Below are positions 8,537-15,113 of a stretch of 24,240 nucleotides of DNA, in pieces. Each line of letters opens with the position of its first letter. Within the stretch, counting starts at the first letter, position 1. The stretch covers positions 1 through 24,240 of the forward strand of contig JAEDIJ010000031.1 in the NCBI GenBank assembly GCA_016292515.1, read 5' to 3'. Source of the DNA: Victivallaceae bacterium. Lineage in GTDB: Bacteria > Verrucomicrobiota > Lentisphaeria > Victivallales > Victivallaceae. The position numbers and the translations under genes were made by a program. The notes below the pieces were generated by a model that ran no database searches, was not told the DNA's origin, and saw nothing but the letters and a program-made list of their open reading frames with translations.

Positions 8537-9649
8537 ATGCAAACATTTCTCAACATCTGGCGTTTGGGCGTCAAGGAATTGCGCGGTCTGTTGCGCGATC
8601 CGTTGCTGATCGGCTTGATCATCTACGCGTTTACGCTCGGCGTCTATATTTCGTCGACAGCAACGCCGGATACCCTCAACCGCACGACGATCGCCGTCGT
8701 CGATGAAGATAATTCGCAACTTTCCGGACGGCTCACCGATGCCTTTTTACCGCCTTACTTCGTTAAACCGGAATTATTGAAACTGCATGAAGTCGATGAT
8801 GCGCTCGACCGGGGAACTTACACATTTGCCATCGTGATCCCCCGCAATTTTCAGCGCGACATCCTCTACGGACGATCGACCGACATCCAGCTCAACGTCG
8901 ATGCGACCCGTATGAGTCAGGCCTTTATCGGAAACGGTCATATCCAGCAGATCCTGCAACAGGAAATACAGAAGTATTATCACCAGACATCTCCCCTGCC
9001 GGCATCCGCCGTCGTGCGCAACCGCTTCAATCCCAATCTGACGCGCGCCTGGTTCGGTTCGGTCGTCCAGTTGATCGACGACATCACGATGCTCGCGATC
9101 ATCCTGACGGGCGCGGCGTTGATCCGCGAACGGGAAAACGGAACTTTGGAGCATCTGCTTGTGATGCCGGTCACCGCCTTTGAGATCATGCTTTCCAAAG
9201 TCTGGTCGATGGCATTGATCGTCCTGCTCGCAACAGGAGTTTCGCTCTATGCCGTCATCGAAGGGGTTCTTGGCGTCCCGATCGAAGGATCTATAAGTAT
9301 CTTTTTCATCGGAGTGGCATTGCATTTATTTGCCGTGACGTCGCTCGGGATTTTTCTCGCCTGCATCGCCCGCAATATGCCGCAGCTTGGAATTATGATC
9401 ATTCTGATCCTGATCCCGATGCAATTGCTTTCCGGCGGCGTCACGCCGCGCGAAAGTATGCCGCAAGTGGTTCAATTCGTGATGCAGGCGGCACCGACGA
9501 CCCACCTCGTCGAATTCAGTCAGGCGATCCTCTACCGCGGCGCAGGGCTCCGGGTCGCGGCGGTCTCTTTCGTCAAACTTTTCGTCATCGGATCCGCGCT
9601 CTTTTTCTTCTCGCTGATGCGTTTCCGGAAGACGATGGTGCAATCGTAA
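8537..9649 (+). CDS. yhhJ: YhhJ-like ABC-2 type permease
   Basis: Inner-membrane permease of 370 aa, the probable second half of the transport channel with the C-terminal permease of RbbA. It has an N-terminal membrane helix (about 22-42), a long extracytoplasmic domain (NVDATRMSQAFIGNGHIQQI), and a C-terminal block of about five helices that begins with IREREN..LEHLLVMPVTAFEIM, the ABC-2 signature. The motif GGVTPRESMP also matches YhhJ as remembered. CAGGAG at the end of rbbA serves as ribosome-binding site, and only 6 bases separate the two genes. It ends the operon; a hairpin follows at 9669-9690, without a T-run. Confidence 0.92.
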   Translation: MQTFLNIWRLGVKELRGLLRDPLLIGLIIYAFTLGVYISSTATPDTLNRTTIAVVDEDNSQLSGRLTDAFLPPYFVKPELLKLHEVDDALDRGTYTFAIVIPRNFQRDILYGRSTDIQLNVDATRMSQAFIGNGHIQQILQQEIQKYYHQTSPLPASAVVRNRFNPNLTRAWFGSVVQLIDDITMLAIILTGAALIRERENGTLEHLLVMPVTAFEIMLSKVWSMALIVLLATGVSLYAVIEGVLGVPIEGSISIFFIGVALHLFAVTSLGIFLACIARNMPQLGIMIILILIPMQLLSGGVTPRESMPQVVQFVMQAAPTTHLVEFSQAILYRGAGLRVAAVSFVKLFVIGSALFFFSLMRFRKTMVQS

Positions 9650-9651
9650 TT

Positions 9652-9925
9652 CCCCCTTAAAATCTCCTGCGCACCCGTGAGAGGGTGCGCCCCGCTTCGC
9701 GGCTTCGGTCGATTTTCGGGGGTACCCCCGGCTCCCCTTGATCCGTTCCTCGGCTTTTTGTATCTCCTGCGGAGCCTCGCATCCGCTTCGGCTCCTCCGC
9801 TTCGCTACGGTGCATAGCTATTTGCTATGCTCCTCCGGCAAAAAGCCTCCGGTACTCGTCGGCTCGCTGTGGTAGTTTTTACTTTTTTGCTAAACATCCC
9901 CCTGCCCCCCTTAAAATCTCCTGCG
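9652..9925. repeat. 20-bp direct repeat bounding a structured 254-bp intergenic unit
   Basis: CCCCCTTAAAATCTCCTGCG occurs exactly at 9652-9671 and again at 9906-9925; the inner ATCTCCTGCG recurs at 9762-9771. Between the copies lie several inverted repeats: 9669-9676 with 9683-9690 (8-bp stem GCGCACCC, 6-nt loop), the 14-bp palindrome CGGGGGTACCCCCG at 9717-9730, GGCTTTTTG at 9752-9760 with CAAAAAGCC at 9839-9847, and GCATAGC at 9812-9818 with GCTATGC at 9824-9830. No convincing gene is present. The block could be a genome-wide intergenic repeat or a small non-autonomous element; the window alone cannot tell. Confidence 0.7.
9669..9690. other. Hairpin downstream of yhhJ
   Basis: GCGCACCC, loop GTGAGA, GGGTGCGC: a perfect 8-bp stem 20 bases after the yhhJ stop. 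It lacks a following T-run, so it is not a standard intrinsic terminator, though it could slow polymerase or protect the 3' end of the message. Confidence 0.5.
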
Positions 9926-10228
9926 ATGACAGAGATGAGAGAGACCACTCGGAGGCGTGCTCTCGCGGACGCCGCCGCGAAAGAAAGGTTGATACGGACG
10001 GTAACGGACTTTAACGGACGATAACGGACAATAGCGTGATGGGAAATTGATAAAAAACGCAATGGTGACGCGTCCGTTTTGTCCGTTAATGTCGGTTGAG
10101 AATGACAACACACTTGCGCTATCCTGCGCAATTCCGCCCTCGCTAAAACTACGGAGGATAGGCGTCCGAGAGATGGATATTCGCGTGAGCCCCCCTCTTG
10201 CGCCCATTGCGTCAAACCGTGCGGATAT
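9926..10228. other. Remainder of the non-coding gap between yhhJ and the purF-like gene
   Basis: Apart from the ACGGAC array I see no gene here. Open frames on the minus strand across 9805-10215 have low-complexity Arg/Ser-rich products and no recognisable motif, and they overlap the repeats. No clear terminator was found for either of the two convergent genes that flank the gap. Confidence 0.5.
9992..10096. repeat. ACGGAC iteron-like array with 10-bp period, plus inverted copies
   Basis: ACGGAC starts at 9994, 10004, 10014 and 10024, exactly one helical turn apart; three of the four sit in the unit TAACGGAC. About 40 bp on, the inverted form GTCCGT occurs at 10072 and 10081 (the latter an exact inverse of TAACGGAC), with a near copy GTCGGT at 10091. 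All lie in the non-coding gap between the convergent yhhJ and purF-like genes. Helical phasing suggests binding of a protein to one DNA face, but no adjacent promoter is evident. A dispersed repeat family is the alternative. Confidence 0.6.
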
Positions 10229-11689
10229 TTATTTTTTCTCCAGCGGAAGTTTCGGGGCTTCCGCTTCGACGTCCTTGCCGTTCCAGCAATAGGTGCAGAG
10301 TTTTTCCTTGGGGATCCCGATCGCGGAAAGCAATCCGTCGAGACTTTGGAATTTCAGCGTAGACAAATTCAATTCCTTGCGGATCTCCTCGACCATCGCG
10401 AGGTATTCCGGGGAGTCGAAAACGAGATATTTTTCCAAAATCTCATCGGTGATCTCGGTCGTTTTTTCCAGCCGGGCGATGGCGCGGCGAGCGGCGAGAT
10501 CCATTTCACTGCGCGAACGCGAGAAATTCAAAAAGCGGCAGCCGAAAAGCAACGGAGGACAAGCCGATCTCATATGCACCGCCTTGACGCCGTCATCGTA
10601 GAGCCGTTTCACCGTATCACGCAATTGCGTGCCGCGCACGATCGAATCGTCGCAGAAAAGCAAACTTTTACCCTCGATCTGCTCTTTGACGGGAATCAGT
10701 TTCAATTTCGCGACGAGATCGCGTTTGCTCTGATTCTGCGGCATAAAACTGCGCGCCCAGGTCGGCGTATATTTGACGAAACTGCGCAAGTAGGGCTTGT
10801 CGGTCGCGTTGGAATAACCGATCGCATGAGCGATGCCGGAGTCGGGAATGCCGCAGATCGAGTCGACGTCTTTGAGCATATCCTTGTCGCGCGAAGCGAG
10901 GATCGCGCCGTTGCGGTAACGCGCGCATTCAGCGTTGGCGCCCTCGTAACAACTCGACGGATAACCGAAATAGACCCAGAAAAATGTACAGATTTTCATC
11001 GTTTCAGACGCTTCGTGATGAATGATCACTTTGTCCTGCGTCAATTCGACGATCTCTCCGGGACCGAGTTCATGTTTTTCCTTGTAATCGAGATTCGGGA
11101 ATGCGCTCGACTCCATCGAAACGGCGTAACCGCCCTCCTTTTCCCCGATGATGACGGGAGTTCTGCCGTAGCGGTCGCGGGCGGCGTAGACGCTCTTGCC
11201 CGTCAGCACCAGGATCGAGCAGGAACCGTCGATCACTTTTTGCGCGTACTCCAAACCGGCGGCAAAGGTGTCTTTGCGGCAGATCAGCATTGAAACAAGT
11301 TCGGTCGGATTGACTTCGCCGTTGCTCGATTCGCACAAGTGGGAGTAACCGCCGTCGAAAAGTTTGCGGATGATCTCCTCCTGATTGTTGATCTTGCCGA
11401 CGGTGACGATGGCGAAACTGCCGAGTTTGCCGGTGATGAGAAGCGGTTGATCCTCCGTGTCGCTGATGACGCCGATGCCGGCGCAGCCGCTGACGTTGTC
11501 AAGTTCGCCGTCGAATTTCGAGCGGAATTGCGCGTTGGTGATGTCGTGGATGCTGCGGAACATCTTGCCGTTGTCCTGCCGGATGGCGAGACCGCCGCGG
11601 CGCGTACCGAGGTGAGAGTGATAATCCGTCCCGTAAAAAAGATCGTCCACACAGTTGAAAGACGATACAACACCGAAGAAACCGCCCAT
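10229..11689 (-). CDS. PurF-family amidophosphoribosyltransferase-like protein with degenerate glutaminase site
   Basis: A 486-aa homologue of glutamine-PRPP amidotransferase (first step of purine synthesis). The phosphoribosyltransferase half is well preserved: PRPP loop LLFCDDSIVRGTQ at 343-355, MRSACPPLLFGC and KEKLCTYCWNG; Cys234, 384, 465 and 468 match the usual Fe-S ligand spacing. The N-terminal Ntn-hydrolase half is not: the sequence starts MGGFFG where active PurF has MCGIFG or a processed Cys1, the glutamine-binding HxRY region reads GIGVISDTEDQP, and the later Asp-containing motif is SSNGEVNP. So it probably cannot use glutamine. I recall a similar MGGFFG group in Bacteroides and Clostridia. 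It may use ammonia or do something else. AGGGGTG precedes the ATG; it has its own promoter. Confidence 0.88.
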   Translation of the reverse strand: MGGFFGVVSSFNCVDDLFYGTDYHSHLGTRRGGLAIRQDNGKMFRSIHDITNAQFRSKFDGELDNVSGCAGIGVISDTEDQPLLITGKLGSFAIVTVGKINNQEEIIRKLFDGGYSHLCESSNGEVNPTELVSMLICRKDTFAAGLEYAQKVIDGSCSILVLTGKSVYAARDRYGRTPVIIGEKEGGYAVSMESSAFPNLDYKEKHELGPGEIVELTQDKVIIHHEASETMKICTFFWVYFGYPSSCYEGANAECARYRNGAILASRDKDMLKDVDSICGIPDSGIAHAIGYSNATDKPYLRSFVKYTPTWARSFMPQNQSKRDLVAKLKLIPVKEQIEGKSLLFCDDSIVRGTQLRDTVKRLYDDGVKAVHMRSACPPLLFGCRFLNFSRSRSEMDLAARRAIARLEKTTEITDEILEKYLVFDSPEYLAMVEEIRKELNLSTLKFQSLDGLLSAIGIPKEKLCTYCWNGKDVEAEAPKLPLEKK

Positions 11690-11703
11690 GCGACACCCCT
11701 ATT

Positions 11704-11728
11704 GAATAAACATCCCGTCTGTTTATTC
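11704..11728. promoter_or_regulatory. Operator-like inverted repeat at the purF-like promoter
   Basis: GAATAAAC (11704-11711), 9-nt spacer, GTTTATTC (11721-11728): a perfect 8-bp inverted repeat that begins 3 bp downstream of the -10 box and covers the predicted transcription start. Placement fits a repressor operator better than a leader hairpin, because the distal arm would be only partly transcribed. Confidence 0.5.
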
Positions 11729-11731
11729 CTT

Positions 11732-11760
11732 AATATAATACAGGGGCGCGCTTTTTACAA
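11732..11760 (-). promoter_or_regulatory. Sigma70-type promoter for the purF-like gene
   Basis: On the minus strand TTGTAA (11755-11760), a 17-bp spacer, TATATT (11732-11737). It lies between the stop of the acyltransferase gene and the purF-like start, so the gene need not depend on the glmM operon. Confidence 0.65.
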
Positions 11761-11780
11761 CCGCTCCGGCACAAAATCCG

Positions 11781-12614
11781 CTATAAATCCCGCGAAACGA
11801 CTTCCCCGGGCCGCGTCGCCGCGCCGGCGGAAATTTTGCGCCCGGGATAGATCGACGTGTGGATCCCGGTATGGACACGATCTCCGATGACCGCGCCGAA
11901 TTTGCGTCTGCCGGTATCGACAAGTTCGCCGTTTACCATGGAACGGTGATCGGCGCCGTCGTGACGCAGATTGCCGATGATCGTCCCTGCACCGAAATTG
12001 ACGTGATCCCCGAGGATCGAGTCGCCGACATAACTCAAATGCCCGACGGCGGAATGATTGCCGATAATGGAATTTTTGATTTCGACCGCCTGACCGATAT
12101 GGACGAAATCTCCGATGACGGTATTGCCGCGGATATAGCAATTGGGACCGATTTTGCAGTTTTTGCCGATGATGACGTTGCCCTCGATGTAGACGCCCGG
12201 CAGAACGACGGAGTTTTCGCCGAGGATGAGATGCCCCGTGTATTCCGCGCGAGAAGAAAAGTTCCCCGTAATGGCATCGGAATCAAGATTTGCGACGAGC
12301 GTTTCGCTGATCGCGAGGATGTCCCACGGATAACGGATCTCCACGCCGTTGGCGGGAAAGATCTCACTCCCCTGTCCTGCGCGCGCCAATTCTTCCCCGA
12401 TGCCGTTTTCGACGACAAAATCGGTATGCCCTTTCAACTCGGCGATCATCTTTTCCGATGGAAAAAAATCCGTCCGCCACGTCACGTCGGAGGCAAAGGC
12501 GGCAAGTTTTTCCGCGAGAAGTTCGCGCAAGGGGCGGTTGAGGATCGCAAGATCGCCCGCGTTTGCCGCAAGCGGAGCCAGAGTCGGAATTGTTTTTTCT
12601 ATGAACTTCACCAT
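11781..12614 (-). CDS. Left-handed beta-helix acyltransferase resembling the GlmU C-terminal domain
   Basis: A 277-aa protein with an N-terminal segment (1-120) carrying RYPWDIL at 94-100, then hexapeptide repeats at about 130-260 forming a left-handed beta helix. VEIKNSIIG at 177-185, GHLSYVGDSILGDHVNFGAG at 191-210 and TIIGN match the GlmU acetyltransferase core; His192 corresponds to its catalytic His. There is no nucleotidyltransferase domain (no GxGTR). The gene begins 2 bp after the glmM stop, so the pair are co-transcribed and presumably sequential: GlmM makes glucosamine-1-phosphate and this protein may N-acetylate it or bind the sugar nucleotide. Related sugar-nucleotidyltransferase-like proteins without the catalytic N-domain are known in other phyla. 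The exact reaction is inference. Confidence 0.85.
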   Translation of the reverse strand: MVKFIEKTIPTLAPLAANAGDLAILNRPLRELLAEKLAAFASDVTWRTDFFPSEKMIAELKGHTDFVVENGIGEELARAGQGSEIFPANGVEIRYPWDILAISETLVANLDSDAITGNFSSRAEYTGHLILGENSVVLPGVYIEGNVIIGKNCKIGPNCYIRGNTVIGDFVHIGQAVEIKNSIIGNHSAVGHLSYVGDSILGDHVNFGAGTIIGNLRHDGADHRSMVNGELVDTGRRKFGAVIGDRVHTGIHTSIYPGRKISAGAATRPGEVVSRDL

Positions 12615-12616
12615 TT

Positions 12617-13963
12617 TTACGCCCCCAGTTCCGCCCGCGCGGCGTCCGTCAGTTTACCGAGCCACATTTCAAGTGCCGCGGAATCCTCCATTTCGACGAG
12701 GATGCGCAGTTTGTTTTCCGTGCCGCTATAACGGACGACCGCCCTGCCCGATGTGCCGCAGGAGCGTTTCAGATCGTCGAGAACTTGCCGCAGCCGCGGC
12801 AATTTTTCAAAAGGAATTTTTGACCGTATCGGCAGATTGACCATTTTCTGCGGAAACGCCGTCATAAAAGCGGCGAGTTCACGAAGCGGTTTTTTTCTTT
12901 CCATCATCAGTTTCAAAACGTGAAGCGCGGTGATGATGCCGTCGCCTGTCGTCACATAGTCCATAAAGATCACGTGCCCCGCCTGTTCGCCGCCGACGTT
13001 GCAGTGCTTTTCGCGCATCGCTTCGATGACGAGATGATCGCCGACATCGGTCGTGACGACGTCGATGCCCGCCTCGTGCATCGCCCGGTGAAATCCGAGA
13101 TTGCTCATCGAGGTGACGACCACGGTATTGTTGGCAAGTTTTCCTCTTGATTTGTAATCGAGCGCGACCATTCCGATGATGCGGTCGCCGTCGACGACTT
13201 CGCCCGCCGCGTCGCAGAAAATCACCCGGTCGGCGTCGCCGTCAAGCGCGATCCCGCAATCGGCGTGATGATTTTTCACTTCTTCACACATTTTTTGCGT
13301 GTGGGTCGCTCCGCAGCCGTCGTTGATGTTGATGCCGTCGGGAGAAACGCCGATCTCGACGACTTCCGCGCCGAGTTCGCGGAAAATCGCCGGAGCCATC
13401 GAGTAGGCGGCGCCGTTGGCGCAATCGAGAACGATCTTCAAGCCGGCAAGAGAATGATTCTTGATCGAACTTTTGGCAAATTCGATGTAGCGGCCGCGGG
13501 CATCGTCGATACGGCGCGCTTTGCCGATTTTGGCATCGCCCGCGAGCAATTCGGAATTTTTCCCGACGGCGATCAGCTTTTCGATCGCGTCGCTCTGCGT
13601 TTCGGTCAACTTGAATCCCTCGCCGTCAAAAATTTTGATGCCGTTGTCCTCCGCCGGATTGTGGCTCGCCGTGATCATAATGCCGCAGTCGGCGGCAAAC
13701 GAACGCACCAGATGCGCGACGGCGGGCGTCGGCATCGGGCCGACTTCAAGGACGTCCATCCCCATACTGACCAATCCCGCCGTGATCGCGCTTTCGAGCA
13801 TATACCCGGAAAGCCGCGTATCCTTGCCGACGACCACGCGCCGCGAAACGCCGTTGGCGCGGTACTTCGCCACCGCCTTGCCGACGAGCAACGCCATTTC
13901 CGGAGTGATGGGATAAAAATTCGCCTTGCCGCGAATTCCGTCGGTGCCAAAAAGTTTTTCCAT
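12617..13963 (-). CDS. glmM: Phosphoglucosamine mutase GlmM
   Basis: Converts glucosamine-6-phosphate to glucosamine-1-phosphate for peptidoglycan and LPS precursors. The 448-aa protein opens with MEKLFGTDGIRGKAN, carries the phosphoserine loop TASHNP at 98-103 (Ser100), the metal-binding DGDADR at 241-246, the sugar-specificity loop GGEQAGH at 324-330, and the C-terminal phosphate-binding VRYSGTENKLRI. Length is normal. I choose the ATG 13961-13963: AGGA lies 5 bases upstream and the protein then starts as GlmM proteins usually do; earlier in-frame ATGs (13969, 13978, 14056) would place the start over or before this site. First gene of a two-gene operon with the GlmU-C-like acyltransferase. 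Confidence 0.95.
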   Translation of the reverse strand: MEKLFGTDGIRGKANFYPITPEMALLVGKAVAKYRANGVSRRVVVGKDTRLSGYMLESAITAGLVSMGMDVLEVGPMPTPAVAHLVRSFAADCGIMITASHNPAEDNGIKIFDGEGFKLTETQSDAIEKLIAVGKNSELLAGDAKIGKARRIDDARGRYIEFAKSSIKNHSLAGLKIVLDCANGAAYSMAPAIFRELGAEVVEIGVSPDGININDGCGATHTQKMCEEVKNHHADCGIALDGDADRVIFCDAAGEVVDGDRIIGMVALDYKSRGKLANNTVVVTSMSNLGFHRAMHEAGIDVVTTDVGDHLVIEAMREKHCNVGGEQAGHVIFMDYVTTGDGIITALHVLKLMMERKKPLRELAAFMTAFPQKMVNLPIRSKIPFEKLPRLRQVLDDLKRSCGTSGRAVVRYSGTENKLRILVEMEDSAALEMWLGKLTDAARAELGA

Positions 13964-14486
13964 TTTCATCCTTTCCATACCACCAAAATTTTCAAAGCTT
14001 TTCGCGTTTTGAAAAACGATTTGCATAAAATAACGCGACATCTTCAACTTTTCCACCGTTTTATGGATTTTTTTTCACTTTTTATGGATTTTTTATCATT
14101 TATCGATTTTTCTTGCGACTTTTTTTGAAAAATTTTTGCGTTTTTTTGCAAAAAAAAGAATTTCAAGGTTGAAAAAAAAGCGCAGGAGAATTATTTTAAG
14201 CAAGATGCAAGGATCTTTTTCTTTTGCATAAGACGCGAGAGGGGCGTCTTTGTCGGATCGTTTTCCACCGCTCACGACAAAACGAACCTCGACCGGACTG
14301 CGGTTTTGCGGCAGGGAAAGTCGCAAAGCCCGGGAAATTCAAGCTTAGTTTGAAGCGTTGCGTTACCTGTCTTTCGGGAGGGGGGACGTTTATTCGCTTG
14401 TTTTTGTTTTTCCCGAGTTAGTCCGGCTTCGCGCCGAGCAGAAAAAACAGATACGAAACCTAAATCAAGGTAAAGGACGACAAAAA
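13964..14486. other. Divergent intergenic region between glmM and rpmJ
   Basis: About 520 bp without a gene. 14040-14230 is very A/T-rich with homopolymer tracts, a 15-bp direct repeat TTTTATGGATTTTTT (14059-14073 and 14080-14094) and the palindrome TTTTTTTGCAAAAAAA (14141-14156), features expected of bent DNA or UP elements. AAGACGC (14230-14236) pairs with GCGTCTT (14244-14250) in a 7-nt-loop hairpin downstream of the predicted rpmJ promoter. A weak glmM promoter may exist on the minus strand (TGGAAA 14050-14055, 17 bp, TATTTT 14027-14032). I do not recognise a riboswitch or a known leader RNA. Confidence 0.5.
14169..14197 (+). promoter_or_regulatory. Predicted promoter of the rpmJ-rpsM-rpsK-rpoA-rplQ operon
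   Basis: TTGAAA (14169-14174), a 17-bp spacer, TATTTT (14192-14197), preceded by A/T tracts. It implies a leader of roughly 285 nt before rpmJ. The same TTGAAA-17-TATTTT form precedes rpmH in this window. Confidence 0.55.
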
Positions 14487-14603
14487 ATGAAAGTCAGAGC
14501 TTCGATCAAGCGCAGATGCGAATTCTGTCAGATCATCAAACGCAACGGGACGATCCGCGTGATCTGCTCCCGCGACCCCCGCCACAAGCAGCGTCAGGGC
14601 TAA
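14487..14603 (+). CDS. rpmJ: 50S ribosomal protein L36
   Basis: A 38-aa protein beginning MKVRASIKRRCEFCQIIKR and ending in RDPRHKQRQG. It has the conserved basic pattern of L36. The zinc-ligand set is CxxC, a Cys in VICS, and the His in PRHKQ, so this is the zinc-binding form. The start is set by AAAGGA 9 bases before the ATG; a longer frame upstream has no similarity. First gene of the alpha operon here, 52 bases before rpsM. In many bacteria secY, map and infA precede rpmJ; here the preceding gene is the divergent glmM. Confidence 0.95.
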   Translation: MKVRASIKRRCEFCQIIKRNGTIRVICSRDPRHKQRQG

Positions 14604-14655
14604 TCGCAAGTAAAACCGAAATCACGGCAACTATAAAAAAGTAAGGATCAAAAAC

Positions 14656-15057
14656 ATGCCTCGTATTATTGGTGTTGACATTCCGGGCAACAAGCGCATC
14701 GAATACTCGTTGCGTTACATTTACGGCGTCGGCCCGACCAAAGCGATCGAAATTCTCACAAAAGCGAAGATCGATCCCGCGATGCGCGCCAGCGACATCA
14801 CCCCGGATCAGATCTCCCAGATCACAAAAATCCTGCAAAACGATCTGATCGTCGAAGGCGATCTCCGCCGCAGTATTTCCGCAGATATCCGCCGCTTGCA
14901 GCAGATCAACTGCTATCGCGGCATCCGTCATCGTCGCAACCTGCCCGTCCGCGGCCAGCGCACCAAGACGAATGCCCGTACCCGCAAGGGCAAGAAGGTG
15001 ACGATCGGCGCGATCCGCGACAAAACTCAGCGTCGTCTCGCGGCGAAAGAGGCTTAA
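14656..15057 (+). CDS. rpsM: 30S ribosomal protein S13
   Basis: S13 of 133 aa, which contacts the 16S rRNA head and the P-site tRNA and forms bridges to the 50S subunit. Typical sequence throughout: MPRIIGVDIPGNKRIEYSL at the N-terminus, the helix-turn-helix-like YGVGPTKAIEI, YRGIRHRRNLPVRGQRTKTN near residues 87-107, and the basic tail RTRKGKK. AAGGA lies about 10 bases before the ATG. The tail after residue 113 (TIGAIRDKTQRRLAAKEA) is somewhat longer than in E. coli. Confidence 0.97.
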   Translation: MPRIIGVDIPGNKRIEYSLRYIYGVGPTKAIEILTKAKIDPAMRASDITPDQISQITKILQNDLIVEGDLRRSISADIRRLQQINCYRGIRHRRNLPVRGQRTKTNARTRKGKKVTIGAIRDKTQRRLAAKEA

Positions 15058-15113
15058 TCCCCCTTTTCTGAACTTAATGACAGCATAAAATAAATTTGGA
15101 GAATATTCAGATC

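Noticed and set aside
9992..10029. ACGGAC array as a CRISPR array
   Set aside because: The units are 10 bp with no unique spacers and there are no cas genes.
9805..10215. Minus-strand open frames of 98-136 codons in the yhhJ-purF gap
   Set aside because: They run through repeats and palindromes, show Arg/Ser-rich low-complexity products without any motif, and lack a convincing ribosome-binding site.
11650..11689. An alternative start that would expose Cys13 as the PurF nucleophile
   Set aside because: The MGGFFG start aligns with MCGIFG and is preceded by a good ribosome-binding site; Cys13 is followed by VDDLF rather than the G-I/V-x-G pattern needed, and other glutaminase residues are missing too.
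13964..14486. A glmS-type ribozyme or other known riboswitch upstream of glmM or rpmJ
   Set aside because: No conserved core of a riboswitch that I know could be found, and the enzyme is GlmM rather than GlmS.
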